Source: Gp6-AA40 sp035711805 (GTDB lineage: Bacteria > Acidobacteriota > Vicinamibacteria > Vicinamibacterales > UBA2999). From it: 64,000 nt of DNA. The notes under the pieces were generated by a model. That model saw only the letters and a program-made list of their open reading frames with translations. It did no database searches and was not told where the DNA came from. The position numbers and the translations under genes are program-made. The DNA lies in contig DASTBV010000192.1 of NCBI GenBank assembly GCA_035711805.1, positions 19,695 to 83,694 on the forward strand, read 5' to 3'. Below are positions 8,129 to 16,743 of the stretch, piece after piece. Numbering within the stretch: the first letter of the stretch is position 1; each line of letters opens with the position of its first letter.

Positions 8129-9133
8129 ATGAAGCGTTCGGCAGTTCTGACGGCGATCGTGGTGGTGGGTCTGTCCGTGGCCGGTGTGGCCGCGCAGCGC
8201 GGTGGCGGCGGCGGCCGCGGCGGCGGAAACCCCATTCCGCCGACCGGCACGATCGAGAAGATCAAGGACAACCTGTACAAGATTCCCGGCGCCGGCAGCA
8301 ACACGACGGTGTTCATCGCCGCCGACGGCGTCGTCCTCGTCGACACGAAGCTGGCGAACAACGGCGACGCAATCATGAAGCAGGTGCGGACCGTCACCGA
8401 CAAGCCGGTCACCACGCTGATCAACACGCACGTCCACCCGGATCACAACGGGAGCAACGACTACTTCAAGGCTGCGCGGCCCAACGTGCAGGTCGTGACG
8501 CACGAGAACACGAAAAAGTGGGTGACTGCCAACCCGAAAGCGAATCGGGCCTGGATGCCCGACACCACCTTCACCAACGTCGCGAGACTCGGAAGCGGAC
8601 GCGACCGGATCGAGCTCTACTGGTTCGGCGCCGGGCATACCGACGGCGACGCGTTTGTCGTCTTTCCCGCGCTGCGAGCGATGTGCATCGGCGACCTCAT
8701 GGCGTGGAACATGGCGCCGCTGATCGACCCGCAGACGAAGGGCAGCGTGATCGCGCTGCCCGACACGCTGGAGAAGGCCTTGAAAGGGATCAAGGACGTT
8801 GACCTGGTCATCGAGGGTCACGGCAACGTGAACACCTGGGCCGGATTCCGCGCCTACACGGAATTCAATCGCGAGCTGCTGACGGTCGCTCAGCGGTCGT
8901 TGAAGCGAGGCGAGACGCCGGAACAGGCGCTGGCCGAGCTCGAGAAGAACAAGAAGCTCGCGGTGTTCATGAAGGAAGAGCGCCTCCCGGGTCTCGAGTA
9001 CGGCAATACACCGAAGTGTCGCGCGCTCCTCAACATCAATGTCGCGTATCAGGAAATAAAAGGGGAGCCGGTGACGACGAACTTCGCTGTGCCGGGCCCC
9101 GGCCCCTGTGCGCCGCCGGCAAGTCAGAAGTGA
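8129..9133 (+). CDS. Exported metallo-beta-lactamase-fold hydrolase
   Basis: MBL-fold metal-dependent hydrolase, 334 residues. ATG 8129 follows GGGAGGG at good spacing and opens a signal peptide (VVVGLSVAGVAAQ), then a Gly-rich linker (RGGGGGRGGGN). The metal signature is complete in its first half, THVHPDHNGSND with H101, H103, D105 and H106. GAGHTDGDA supplies the next histidine, GDLMA the bridging Asp, and IEGHGNV the last histidine. It belongs with periplasmic MBL enzymes such as alkylsulfatase/quinoprotein-relay-like or glyoxalase-like hydrolases; the substrate cannot be told. It precedes the prolyl oligopeptidase gene by 25 bases and is probably cotranscribed with it. Confidence 0.9.
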   Translation: MKRSAVLTAIVVVGLSVAGVAAQRGGGGGRGGGNPIPPTGTIEKIKDNLYKIPGAGSNTTVFIAADGVVLVDTKLANNGDAIMKQVRTVTDKPVTTLINTHVHPDHNGSNDYFKAARPNVQVVTHENTKKWVTANPKANRAWMPDTTFTNVARLGSGRDRIELYWFGAGHTDGDAFVVFPALRAMCIGDLMAWNMAPLIDPQTKGSVIALPDTLEKALKGIKDVDLVIEGHGNVNTWAGFRAYTEFNRELLTVAQRSLKRGETPEQALAELEKNKKLAVFMKEERLPGLEYGNTPKCRALLNINVAYQEIKGEPVTTNFAVPGPGPCAPPASQK

Positions 9134-9158
9134 AGTAACAAGTGAGAGGGACGGAGCC

Positions 9159-11270
9159 ATGAAGCTGCGCGTTCTCGTCGGCATTCTCTGCGCATCCACG
9201 CTGCTCGCGGCGAACGATGACGACCCGTACGTCTGGATGGAGGAGATCGAAGGCGCCAAGGCGCTGGAGTGGGCCAAGGCTGAAAACGCCCGCTCCCTGC
9301 CGCAGCTGCAGAACGACCCGCGCTTCAAAGGCATCTACGACGATGCCGTGAAGATTCTGACGGCGAGCGATCGCATTCCCGCGGTGTCGTTTGCCGGCGA
9401 CGGTACGCTGCGCGATTTCTGGCAGGACGCGCAGCACGTCCGCGGCATCTGGCGCACCACGACGGTCGAGAGCTACCGGTCGGGAACGCCGCAGTGGCGG
9501 ACGATCCTCGATCTGGACGCGCTGGCGAAGAACGAAAAAGCCAACTGGGTCTGGCACGCGCCGAGCTGTCTCCCGCCCGCGGATCGCTACTGCCTCGTCG
9601 AGCTCTCCGACGGCGGCAAGGATGCCGCGACGGTGCGCGAGTTCGACACGCAGACCGGCATGTTCGACGAACGCGGTTTCCGCATTCCCGAGGCGAAGAG
9701 CAGCTACAGCTGGGTGGACCGGGACACGCTGATCGTGTCGCACGAATGGGAACAGGGTCAGCTCACCGAGTCGGGATATCCGTACGTCGTCAAGGTCGTG
9801 AAGCGTGGCCAGCCGCTTGCCGCGGCGAAAGAAATCTTCCGCGGGGCTGTGAAAGACGTTGCGTCCGCGGCCACGGTGCTGCGCGAGCCGGATGGCCGCG
9901 TGGCCGGCGTGGTCATCGTCCAGTCGGTCGATTTCTTCAATTCGGCCTACCACCTGGTCACCCCAGGTCCGCCTGACGGCGGACACTTCGAAAGTGCCCG
10001 CGTGGCGAAGCTCGATCTGCCGACGAAGTCGACGATTCAAGGATATGTCTCCGGCCGGCTCGTCGTGAGCCTCGAGCAGGATTGGACGGCCGCGGGCTTC
10101 AAGGAGGGCGACCTCATCGACTTCGACCTCGCCGCGGTGAAGGCGTCGCCGGCGAAGCTGCGCGGATCGCTCGTGCTCCGCCCCACCTCCAGCCAGTCGA
10201 TCGAGCAGGTGGCCACGACACGGGATCGTCTGGTCGTCGCGCTGTACGAGAACGTGAAGGGGCAGGTCCTGAGCTTCGCGCGAACGGCAGGGAAGTGGAC
10301 GTCCACGAGACTGGCGCTGCCGCGCGATTCATCGATCGGCATTTCCTCGGCCGCCGACAGCGACAACCGGCTCGTATTGAGCGTCACCAGCTATCTGACG
10401 CCGACCAGTCAATGGATCGGCGACGCGGGCGGTGGCGCGCCGCAGCAGGTGCGCAGCCTGCCGGCACGCTTCGACGCCTCGCCGCATCTCGTCGAGCAGT
10501 TCTGGGCGCTTTCGAAGGACGGCACCCGAATCCCGTACTTCGTGGTGCGGCGGAAGGATCTGAAGCCGGATGGAAACGCGCCAACGCTGCTCTACGCGTA
10601 CGGCGGTTTCCAGGTAAGCCAGACGCCCTCCTACTCGGGGACGGTCGGCAAGCTCTGGCTGGAGAAGGGCGGCGTGTACGTGGTGGCGAACATCCGCGGC
10701 GGCGGCGAGTTCGGACCGCGGTGGCACAACGCGGGGCTGAAGCTCAATCGCATGCGGGTCTACGACGACTTTTTTGCCGTCTCCGAGGACGTGATTCGCC
10801 GGAAGATCACCAGTCCGCGGCGGCTCGGCATCATGGGCGGCTCGAACGGCGGCCTGCTCATGGGCGTCGCGTTGACGAAGCGGCCGGAGCTGTACAACGC
10901 CATCGTCATTCAGGTGCCGCTGTTCGACATGATCGGATACGACCATATCGGCGCGGGCGCGTCATGGATCGGTGAATACGGGGATCCGAAGATTCCGGCG
11001 GAACGCGCCATGCTGATGTCGTACTCGCCGTATCAGAACCTGAAGCCCGGCCAGAAGTACCCGAAGGTCCTGATCGAGACCTCAACCAAGGACGACCGGG
11101 TCCATCCCGCCCACGCGCGGAAGGCGGGCGCACGCCTGAAGGAATACGGGTACGACTTCCTGTATTACGAGAACATCGACGGCGGGCACGCGGCAGCCGC
11201 CAATCTGAACGAGCGTGCGATGCGTTCCGCGCTCGAGTTCACCTACCTTCAGCAGCGGCTGATGGACTGA
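9159..11270 (+). CDS. Prolyl oligopeptidase family protein (S9A)
   Basis: Exported prolyl-oligopeptidase-like peptidase, 703 residues, with signal peptide MKLRVLVGILCASTLLAA. The DDPYVWMEEIEGAKALEWAK opening is the classic S9A N-terminus. A seven-bladed propeller follows (about 70-420). The hydrolase part has LLYAYGGFQVS, NIRGGGEFG and the nucleophile GGSNGGLL (Ser562), the acid KDDRV (Asp645/646) and His677 in DGGHAAA. All triad residues are present. The stop at 11270 is only two bases before the next start, so this is the first gene of a four-gene overlapping operon with the DUF1592, DUF1552 and ankyrin proteins. A palindrome copy at 9967-9984 is read in frame (PGPPDGGHF). Confidence 0.92.
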   Translation: MKLRVLVGILCASTLLAANDDDPYVWMEEIEGAKALEWAKAENARSLPQLQNDPRFKGIYDDAVKILTASDRIPAVSFAGDGTLRDFWQDAQHVRGIWRTTTVESYRSGTPQWRTILDLDALAKNEKANWVWHAPSCLPPADRYCLVELSDGGKDAATVREFDTQTGMFDERGFRIPEAKSSYSWVDRDTLIVSHEWEQGQLTESGYPYVVKVVKRGQPLAAAKEIFRGAVKDVASAATVLREPDGRVAGVVIVQSVDFFNSAYHLVTPGPPDGGHFESARVAKLDLPTKSTIQGYVSGRLVVSLEQDWTAAGFKEGDLIDFDLAAVKASPAKLRGSLVLRPTSSQSIEQVATTRDRLVVALYENVKGQVLSFARTAGKWTSTRLALPRDSSIGISSAADSDNRLVLSVTSYLTPTSQWIGDAGGGAPQQVRSLPARFDASPHLVEQFWALSKDGTRIPYFVVRRKDLKPDGNAPTLLYAYGGFQVSQTPSYSGTVGKLWLEKGGVYVVANIRGGGEFGPRWHNAGLKLNRMRVYDDFFAVSEDVIRRKITSPRRLGIMGGSNGGLLMGVALTKRPELYNAIVIQVPLFDMIGYDHIGAGASWIGEYGDPKIPAERAMLMSYSPYQNLKPGQKYPKVLIETSTKDDRVHPAHARKAGARLKEYGYDFLYYENIDGGHAAAANLNERAMRSALEFTYLQQRLMD
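9967..9984. repeat. Dispersed palindrome (GTCCGCC...GGCGGAC) in the oligopeptidase gene
   Basis: Variant GTCCGCCTGACGGCGGAC with 7-bp arms, lying in frame in the propeller region at about residues 270-276. Confidence 0.7.
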
Positions 11271-11272
11271 AC

Positions 11273-13780
11273 GTGGTGTCGACTGCTGCTCGCGGAGCCC
11301 TCGCGGTCTGCGCTGTCTGGGCGCTGGCGGTCGCGAGCATGCCGGAAGCCGCCGCGCGTCGCTGGCATCCGCAAGGCGAGCCTAACCCGCCTTCGCGAGG
11401 CTTCGGCGGGGCTCGCCCCACGATCGACCGTGAAAAGACTCAAAGCGAGCCTATTCGCTTCACGAGCGAACAAACCATCCGTCAGTACTGCGGGAACTGT
11501 CACAGCTCACAGGCAAAGTCCGAGGCCACCGCCACCGGTGTCGTACTCGATGCGCCCGACCTCACGCGGATTCCCGAACAGGCGGAGATGTGGGAGAAGG
11601 TGGTGCGCCGGCTGCGCACCGGCTCGATGCCGCCACCAGGAATGCCGCGGCCGGATGCGGTGACCTCCGAAGGGCTTGCTTCGCATCTCGAGACAGCATT
11701 GGACCGGGCGGCTGCGGCACGGCCGAACCCCGGACGTCACGCCCTTCACCGGCTCAACCGCAGCGAATACGCGAACGCGATCCGCGACCTGCTTGCGCTC
11801 GAGGTGGATACGGCCACATTGCTGCCGCCGGACGATTCAGCGGATGGCTTCGATAACAACGCCAGCCTGCTTGGCGTGTCGCCGGCGCTGCTGGAACGCT
11901 ACCTGTCCGCCGCGGCGTACATCAGCGAGCTGGCGGTCGGCAGCCCCCGCATCATGGCCGGATCGGAGACGTATCGGATCCGTGGTGACGCGTCGCAGGT
12001 AGAGCAGAACGAGGACCTCTCGCCCGGGACGCGCGGCGGCCTGATGGCCACGCACACCTTCCCCCTCGACGGCGAATACGTGATCAAGGTCCGGCTGCTG
12101 CAGACCAACCTCGGCTCGGTACGAGGGCTGGAGTACGAGCACCAGCTCGAGATCACGCTCGACGGCGCGCGCGTGCTGCTCGCTCCGGTTGGCGGCCCGG
12201 AGGAATACGTCCAGTCGTCGCTGAATGCCACCGACGTCGTCACCGCGCACGACCGAAAGCTGCAGGTTCGCGTGCGTGCGAAGGCGGGGCAGCGCGCGGT
12301 TGGTGCGGCGTTCCTGCGCCGCCCACCGGCGTACGGCGGCTCGCGGCTCCAGCCGTTCCTGCGGACGACGCTGATCGCGACGGATCATCTGGGGTTGCCG
12401 CACGTCGAGAGCATGACGGTGACGGGGCCGTTTGCGGCGGCAGGTGCGTCGGACACGTCCAGCCGAAGGCGGGTGTTCATCTGTCGCCCGTCGGCGGGTC
12501 CGCCTGAAGGCGGACGCGACCACGACGCGGAGGAACGCTCCTGCGCCGAGAGAATCGTCCGAACCCTAGCCCGGCGGGCGTACCGGCGCGAAGTCACGGC
12601 CGCCGATATTGCGCCGTTGATGGTGTTCTACGAACAGGGCAGGAGCGATTCCGGATTCGAGCGAGGCATCGAGCTGGCGCTGCGGGCGGTGCTCGTCAGC
12701 CCGAAGTTCGTCTTCCGCGCCGAGCAGGATCCACCAGCCGTGGCCGACGGTCAGACGTACCGCGTCAGCGACAGCGAGCTCGCCTCGCGGCTGTCGTTCT
12801 TCCTCTGGAGCAGCATTCCGGACGACGAACTGCTGAACGTGGCCGCGAGCGGACGGCTCCGTCAGCCTGCGGTGCTGGAGCAGCAGGTTCGACGGATGCT
12901 CGCGGATTCGCGATCGCGGGCGCTCGTCGCCAACTTCGCCGCCCAGTGGCTGCACTTCCGCAACCTGCGGAGTACGACTCCCGACAAGAATCTGTTCCCG
13001 GACTTCGACGACAACCTGCGTCAGTCGTTCGAAAGAGAGCTCGAGTTGTTCGTGGGCAGCATCCTGGACGAGAACCGCAGTGTGCTCGACCTGATGACGG
13101 CCGATCACACGTTCGTCAATGAGCGGCTGGCGCGGCACTACGGAATGAGTCACGTCTACGGCGCGCGTTTCCGCCGCGTCACGGTCGCGGAGAACGCGAG
13201 GCAAGGGCTGCTCGGCAAGGGTGGAATTCTGCTCGTCACCTCGCACGCCGACCGGACGTCCCCTGTGGTCCGCGGCAAGTGGATCCTCGAGAACCTGCTC
13301 GGCACGCCGCCCCCGCCGCCGCCCGCCGAGGTTCCGGCATTCCCGGAGAGCGATCCACGCGCCCCACAGACGGTGCGGGCGCGGATGGAGCGGCATCGCG
13401 CGAGCCCGGCCTGCGCCGGCTGCCACCGCGTGATGGATCCGCTCGGGCTGGCGCTCGAAAACTTCGACGCGGTCGGGAAATGGCGCGCCCAGGAAGCCGG
13501 CGTGCCCATCGACGCGTCCGGGCAACTGGGTGATGGAACACGCGTTGACGGAGCGGTCGCTCTGCGCGACGCCTTGATGGCGCGTCCGGCCGTGCTGGCG
13601 GGCACCTTCACCGAGAAGCTGCTGACCTACGCACTCGGGCGGGGTGTGGAGCACTACGACATGCCGGCGGTTCGGCAGATTCTGCGGGCGGCCGAGCGGG
13701 ACAATTACCGGTTTGCGCCGCTGGTGCTGGCGATCGTGCGCAGCGTGCCGTTTCAAATGCGCAGCACGGGGGCGTCGTGA
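11273..13780 (+). CDS. DUF1587/DUF1592/DUF1595/DUF1588/DUF1585 protein with c-type haem motifs
   Basis: Large exported protein (835 residues) of the planctomycete/acidobacterial PSD-type family whose function is unknown. The GTG start overlaps the ribosome region of the preceding gene. After the signal peptide a CGNCH haem-binding motif (Cys73) marks a cytochrome-c-like segment. DUF1587 (HRLNRSEYANAIRDLLALEV) and a central carbohydrate-binding-like beta domain come next, followed by DUF1592 (SELASRLSFFLWSSIPDDEL), DUF1588 with a second haem motif CAGCH (Cys714) and DUF1585 at the end. Two repeats lie in the coding frame: a palindromic element at 11375-11424 (residues about 35-51) and a GTCCGCC palindrome at 12498-12515. 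Its last four bases overlap the start of the Tat-exported DUF1552 partner, the usual pairing. An exported redox function is inferred from the haem sites. Confidence 0.92.
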   Translation: MVSTAARGALAVCAVWALAVASMPEAAARRWHPQGEPNPPSRGFGGARPTIDREKTQSEPIRFTSEQTIRQYCGNCHSSQAKSEATATGVVLDAPDLTRIPEQAEMWEKVVRRLRTGSMPPPGMPRPDAVTSEGLASHLETALDRAAAARPNPGRHALHRLNRSEYANAIRDLLALEVDTATLLPPDDSADGFDNNASLLGVSPALLERYLSAAAYISELAVGSPRIMAGSETYRIRGDASQVEQNEDLSPGTRGGLMATHTFPLDGEYVIKVRLLQTNLGSVRGLEYEHQLEITLDGARVLLAPVGGPEEYVQSSLNATDVVTAHDRKLQVRVRAKAGQRAVGAAFLRRPPAYGGSRLQPFLRTTLIATDHLGLPHVESMTVTGPFAAAGASDTSSRRRVFICRPSAGPPEGGRDHDAEERSCAERIVRTLARRAYRREVTAADIAPLMVFYEQGRSDSGFERGIELALRAVLVSPKFVFRAEQDPPAVADGQTYRVSDSELASRLSFFLWSSIPDDELLNVAASGRLRQPAVLEQQVRRMLADSRSRALVANFAAQWLHFRNLRSTTPDKNLFPDFDDNLRQSFERELELFVGSILDENRSVLDLMTADHTFVNERLARHYGMSHVYGARFRRVTVAENARQGLLGKGGILLVTSHADRTSPVVRGKWILENLLGTPPPPPPAEVPAFPESDPRAPQTVRARMERHRASPACAGCHRVMDPLGLALENFDAVGKWRAQEAGVPIDASGQLGDGTRVDGAVALRDALMARPAVLAGTFTEKLLTYALGRGVEHYDMPAVRQILRAAERDNYRFAPLVLAIVRSVPFQMRSTGAS
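11375..11424. repeat. Palindromic element (copy C2) inside the DUF1592 gene
   Basis: Outer arms GGCGAGCC/GGCTCGCC surround inner arms CCCGCC/GGCGGG, ending in the family word GCCCCACGATCG. It is translated just after the signal peptide, before the haem motif, as a Pro/Gly-rich linker, and so seems to be tolerated as a spacer. Confidence 0.65.
12498..12515. repeat. Dispersed palindrome GTCCGCCTGAAGGCGGAC in the DUF1592 gene
   Basis: Perfect 8-bp arms. It lies in the loop between the central domain and the DUF1595/1592 part, where an insertion is least harmful. Confidence 0.8.
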
Positions 13781-15099
13781 CGTTTGTTCTGAGGCGACGG
13801 ATGCATCGGCGGACGTTCCTGCGCGGAGCCGGGGCGGCGCTGGCCTTGCCCTGGCTCGAGGCGATGACGCCGCCGTTGATGGCGAGGCAGCGCGCCGCGG
13901 CGGCTGCGCCGCGCCGTCTTGGCTTCGTCTACATTCCGCACGGCGTCATCATGAACCAGTGGACGCCGGCGGCCGCGGGGGCCGCGTTCGAGTTCACGCC
14001 GATCCTCCAGCCGCTCGAACCGTTCCGCAGCGATCTGATCGTCGTCAGCAACCTGACCCGCGCGGCGGCCGTGGACAATCACGCGTGTTCGGCGTCGGCC
14101 TGGCTCACCGGCGTCGCGGCCAAGCGGACCGATGGTCCTGATTTCCGCAACGGCGAGTCGATCGATCAGGTGATTGCCCGCCGGATCGGCCAGGACACGA
14201 CGTTCCCGACACTCGAGCTGGCCACCGAGGATTTCACGGGTCTGGTCGGCGCGTGCGATCCAGGGTACAGCTGCGCCTACATCAACACGCTGAACTGGCA
14301 GACACCGACAACGCCGCTGCCGATGGAAATCAATCCGCGTGTCGTCTTCGACCGCTTGTTTGGCAGCGGGCGGACGGCGGCGGATCGTGCGGCGCGACGG
14401 GAGACCGATCGCAGCCTGCTCGACTTCGTGGCCGGCGATCTGCGGCAGCTCGAACGCGGTCTTGGGGCGGCCGACAAGGCGCGGCTCGGTGAGTACCTGG
14501 GATACGTGCGGGAGATCGAGCGCCGCATCCAGCGTGCGGAGGAGCGGGCGCACAATACCCCCGAGGTGCCGGAAGCGCCCGTCGGGGTGCCGGAGTCGTA
14601 CGAGGAGCACGTCGGGCTGATGTTCGACCTGCTGGCGCTCGCCTGGCAGGCGGACCTGACGCGGGTGTTTACGTTCATGATGGCGCGCGAAGTCAGCCAG
14701 CGGACGTACCCCGAAATCGGCGTGACCGAACCGCATCACACGATCTCGCATCACGGCAACCGGCCCGGGGCTATTGCCGCCCACGCGAAGCTGAACGCGC
14801 ATCACGTCGGCCTCTTTGCGAGGTTCATCGAGCGTCTCAGGGCCACGCGCGAGGGCGACGGTTCGCTGCTCGATCATTCGTTGATCGTTTATGGCAGCGG
14901 CATGAGCGACGGCAACGGACACACCGGCGGACCGCTGCCGCACGTGCTCCTCGGCAAGGCGGGCGGCCGGGTCAAAGGTAATCGCCACCTCGTGGCTCCC
15001 GACGGCACGCCGATGGCGAACATGCTCCTCACGCTCGCGCAGCTCAACGGAGTGGAGCAGGAGCGCTTCGGCGTCAGCCGAGGCACGCTGGATCTGTGA
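13777..15099 (+). CDS. DUF1552 protein, Tat-exported
   Basis: DUF1552 family protein, 440 residues, normally encoded next to DUF1592 proteins. The GTG start shares four bases with the previous stop (GTGA). A twin-arginine signal RRTFLRG (residues 11-17) followed by GAALALPWLEAM predicts folded export, often meaning a bound cofactor. Later features are IPHGVIMNQWTP and NHACSASAWLTGV, and the histidine-rich THISHH-type stretch 'EPHHTISHHG', plus YGSGMSDGNGHTGGPLPHVL near the C-terminus. The His/Asp pattern recalls alkaline-phosphatase/sulfatase-like metal sites, as in the related DUF1501 family; this is inference. Translationally coupled to both neighbours. Confidence 0.92.
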   Translation: MTFVLRRRMHRRTFLRGAGAALALPWLEAMTPPLMARQRAAAAAPRRLGFVYIPHGVIMNQWTPAAAGAAFEFTPILQPLEPFRSDLIVVSNLTRAAAVDNHACSASAWLTGVAAKRTDGPDFRNGESIDQVIARRIGQDTTFPTLELATEDFTGLVGACDPGYSCAYINTLNWQTPTTPLPMEINPRVVFDRLFGSGRTAADRAARRETDRSLLDFVAGDLRQLERGLGAADKARLGEYLGYVREIERRIQRAEERAHNTPEVPEAPVGVPESYEEHVGLMFDLLALAWQADLTRVFTFMMAREVSQRTYPEIGVTEPHHTISHHGNRPGAIAAHAKLNAHHVGLFARFIERLRATREGDGSLLDHSLIVYGSGMSDGNGHTGGPLPHVLLGKAGGRVKGNRHLVAPDGTPMANMLLTLAQLNGVEQERFGVSRGTLDL

Positions 15100-16637
15100 A
15101 CCGGAAATTCTGCGTTCTGAATTCTGCATTCTGCATTGCTGCGCTGACTGCAGCTCTCAGCGGAGCCACCGACTCACCGCTCATCGCCGCGGCCAAACGT
15201 GGCGACGAAGCGGCCGTACGGCAGTTAATCCAGCAGGTCCGCCTGAAGGCGGACACTACGAGTCCAGTCAACGCCACAAACCCCGACGGCACGACTGCTT
15301 TGTATTGGGCCGCGCGCGGTGACCATGCGTCCATCGTCCGACTGCTGCTCGGGGCCGGCGCCCGGGTGAACGACGCGGATCGCTACGGCATCACGCCGCT
15401 TGCGCTGGCGGCGGTCAACGGATCCGCGGCTGTGATCAGCGCACTGCTCGATGCCGGCGCGGACGCCAAGGGCCGCGTCGGCGACGGTGAAACGGTCCTG
15501 ATGGCGGCGGCGCGGACGGGCCGCACGGACGCCGCGACGCTGCTGCTCGATCGCGGTGCCGACCCGAACGCCCGCGAGCCCTGGCAGGGTGAAACCGCGG
15601 TGATGTGGGCGGCGGGAGAGAACCACGGTGAGATGGTGCGGCTCCTGGCCAGCCGTGGAGCTCAGCTCGACGTCCGCTCCACGATTCCGGAGTTTCCGAA
15701 AGTCAAAGTCGATCTCGCCACGATGGTGACGACCGCACTTCCGCGCGGCGGGCTGACGGCGCTGATGTTCGCCGCCCGCCAGGGTGCCAGCCAGGGTGCG
15801 AAAGCGCTGATTGATGCACGCGCACCGCTGAACACGACTGATCCCGACGGTACGACAGCGCTGAATATCGCCATCATCAACGCGCATTTCGACGTGGCCG
15901 CCGTGCTCGTCGAAGGCGGCGCCGACCTCAACCTCGCGGACGCGGCGGGGATGACGCCGCTCTATGCCGCGGTGGACATGAAGCATCAGGAGCCGATGAT
16001 CAACCGGCCGCTGCAGAAGGCCACCGGCCGCCTGAGCGCGCAGGACGTGATCTCGCTGCTCCTGGCGAAGGGCGCGAACCCGAACCTGACGCTGCGCGCG
16101 CCGCTGCTGATGCGGCAGCACAGCACCGGCGACCCGCAGCTCGGCGAGGGAGCGACGCCATTGATGCGGGCGGCGAAGGTCACCGACCTCGAGTTGATGA
16201 GGGAGCTGCTGCGGCGCGGCGCCAATCCCAACCTCGCCCTGCGGAACGGCACGACGGTACTGATGAACATTGCGGCGCGCGGCGGCCGGCCCGTGCCCTC
16301 CGAGGAGACGACGATCGACGCGATCGCTGTGCTGCTCGAGCACGGCGCCCACATCAGCACGGCCAACGCCAACGGACAGACGCCACTGCACCTGGCGATC
16401 GGCCGCGGCGATCGCGTTGTCCGATACCTGGCCGAGCACGGCGCACCGCTGGATGCGAAAGATTCATCCGGCCGGACGCCGCTCGACGTGGCGATGGGGG
16501 TCCAGCCGGCCGCTGGCGGCGGCGCCGGCCGCGGCGGTCGAGGCGGCGGCCGCGGAGGACCGGCGGCGGCGCCTCAGGTCTTCGAGAGCACCGCGGCGTT
16601 GTTGAAGGAACTCGGTCAACTTGCAGGTGTCAAGTAA
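15096..16637 (+). CDS. Exported ankyrin-repeat protein (copy 1)
   Basis: A 513-residue ankyrin-repeat protein, the last gene of the oligopeptidase-DUF1592-DUF1552 operon; its GTG overlaps the previous stop by four bases. About ten 33-residue repeats are visible, with GTTALYWAARGDHASIVRLL, YGITPLALAAVNG and GQTPLHLAIGRGD as clear units. The C-terminus is Gly/Arg-rich (GGRGGGRGG). The N-terminus up to SGATDS is hydrophobic enough for export (FCVLNSAFCIAALTAAL). That stretch is encoded by a five-unit TTCTGCA-type heptanucleotide array. A GTCCGCC palindrome (15237-15254) adds VRLKADT near residue 50. Probably a periplasmic scaffold for the DUF1592/DUF1552 pair, inferred from coupling. Confidence 0.88.
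   Translation: MNRKFCVLNSAFCIAALTAALSGATDSPLIAAAKRGDEAAVRQLIQQVRLKADTTSPVNATNPDGTTALYWAARGDHASIVRLLLGAGARVNDADRYGITPLALAAVNGSAAVISALLDAGADAKGRVGDGETVLMAAARTGRTDAATLLLDRGADPNAREPWQGETAVMWAAGENHGEMVRLLASRGAQLDVRSTIPEFPKVKVDLATMVTTALPRGGLTALMFAARQGASQGAKALIDARAPLNTTDPDGTTALNIAIINAHFDVAAVLVEGGADLNLADAAGMTPLYAAVDMKHQEPMINRPLQKATGRLSAQDVISLLLAKGANPNLTLRAPLLMRQHSTGDPQLGEGATPLMRAAKVTDLELMRELLRRGANPNLALRNGTTVLMNIAARGGRPVPSEETTIDAIAVLLEHGAHISTANANGQTPLHLAIGRGDRVVRYLAEHGAPLDAKDSSGRTPLDVAMGVQPAAGGGAGRGGRGGGRGGPAAAPQVFESTAALLKELGQLAGVK
15108..15142. repeat. Heptanucleotide array, unit TTCTGCA (5 units)
   Basis: Five 7-base units (TTCTGCG, TTCTGAA, TTCTGCA twice, TTGCTGC) in strict register. It encodes the hydrophobic start of the ankyrin protein. 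A sister array with the same unit order lies at 50939-50973. Confidence 0.85.
15237..15254. repeat. Dispersed palindrome GTCCGCCTGAAGGCGGAC in the ankyrin gene
   Basis: Same 18-base sequence as at 12498; read as VRLKADT between the first repeat helices. Confidence 0.8.
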
Positions 16638-16743
16638 TAAGTGACAAGTGAAGCGACAAGTGACTGGCAAGTACCAAGTCGCGCCCGGCAAGCAGCACCT
16701 TGCTACTTACTTGTTACTTGCCACTTGTTACTTGTCACTTTCG
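16632..16743. repeat. Facing heptanucleotide arrays AAGTNNN / ACTTGNN forming a hairpin
   Basis: The left arm (16632-16679) is a slightly broken series of AAGTGAC-type units. The right arm (16709-16743) is five regular units ACTTGTT, ACTTGCC, ACTTGTT, ACTTGTC and ACTTTCG. The arms are reverse complements in unit type, so a long imperfect hairpin can form between the ankyrin stop and the S41 gene. The right arm encodes the lipoprotein signal of the next gene. Confidence 0.85.
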
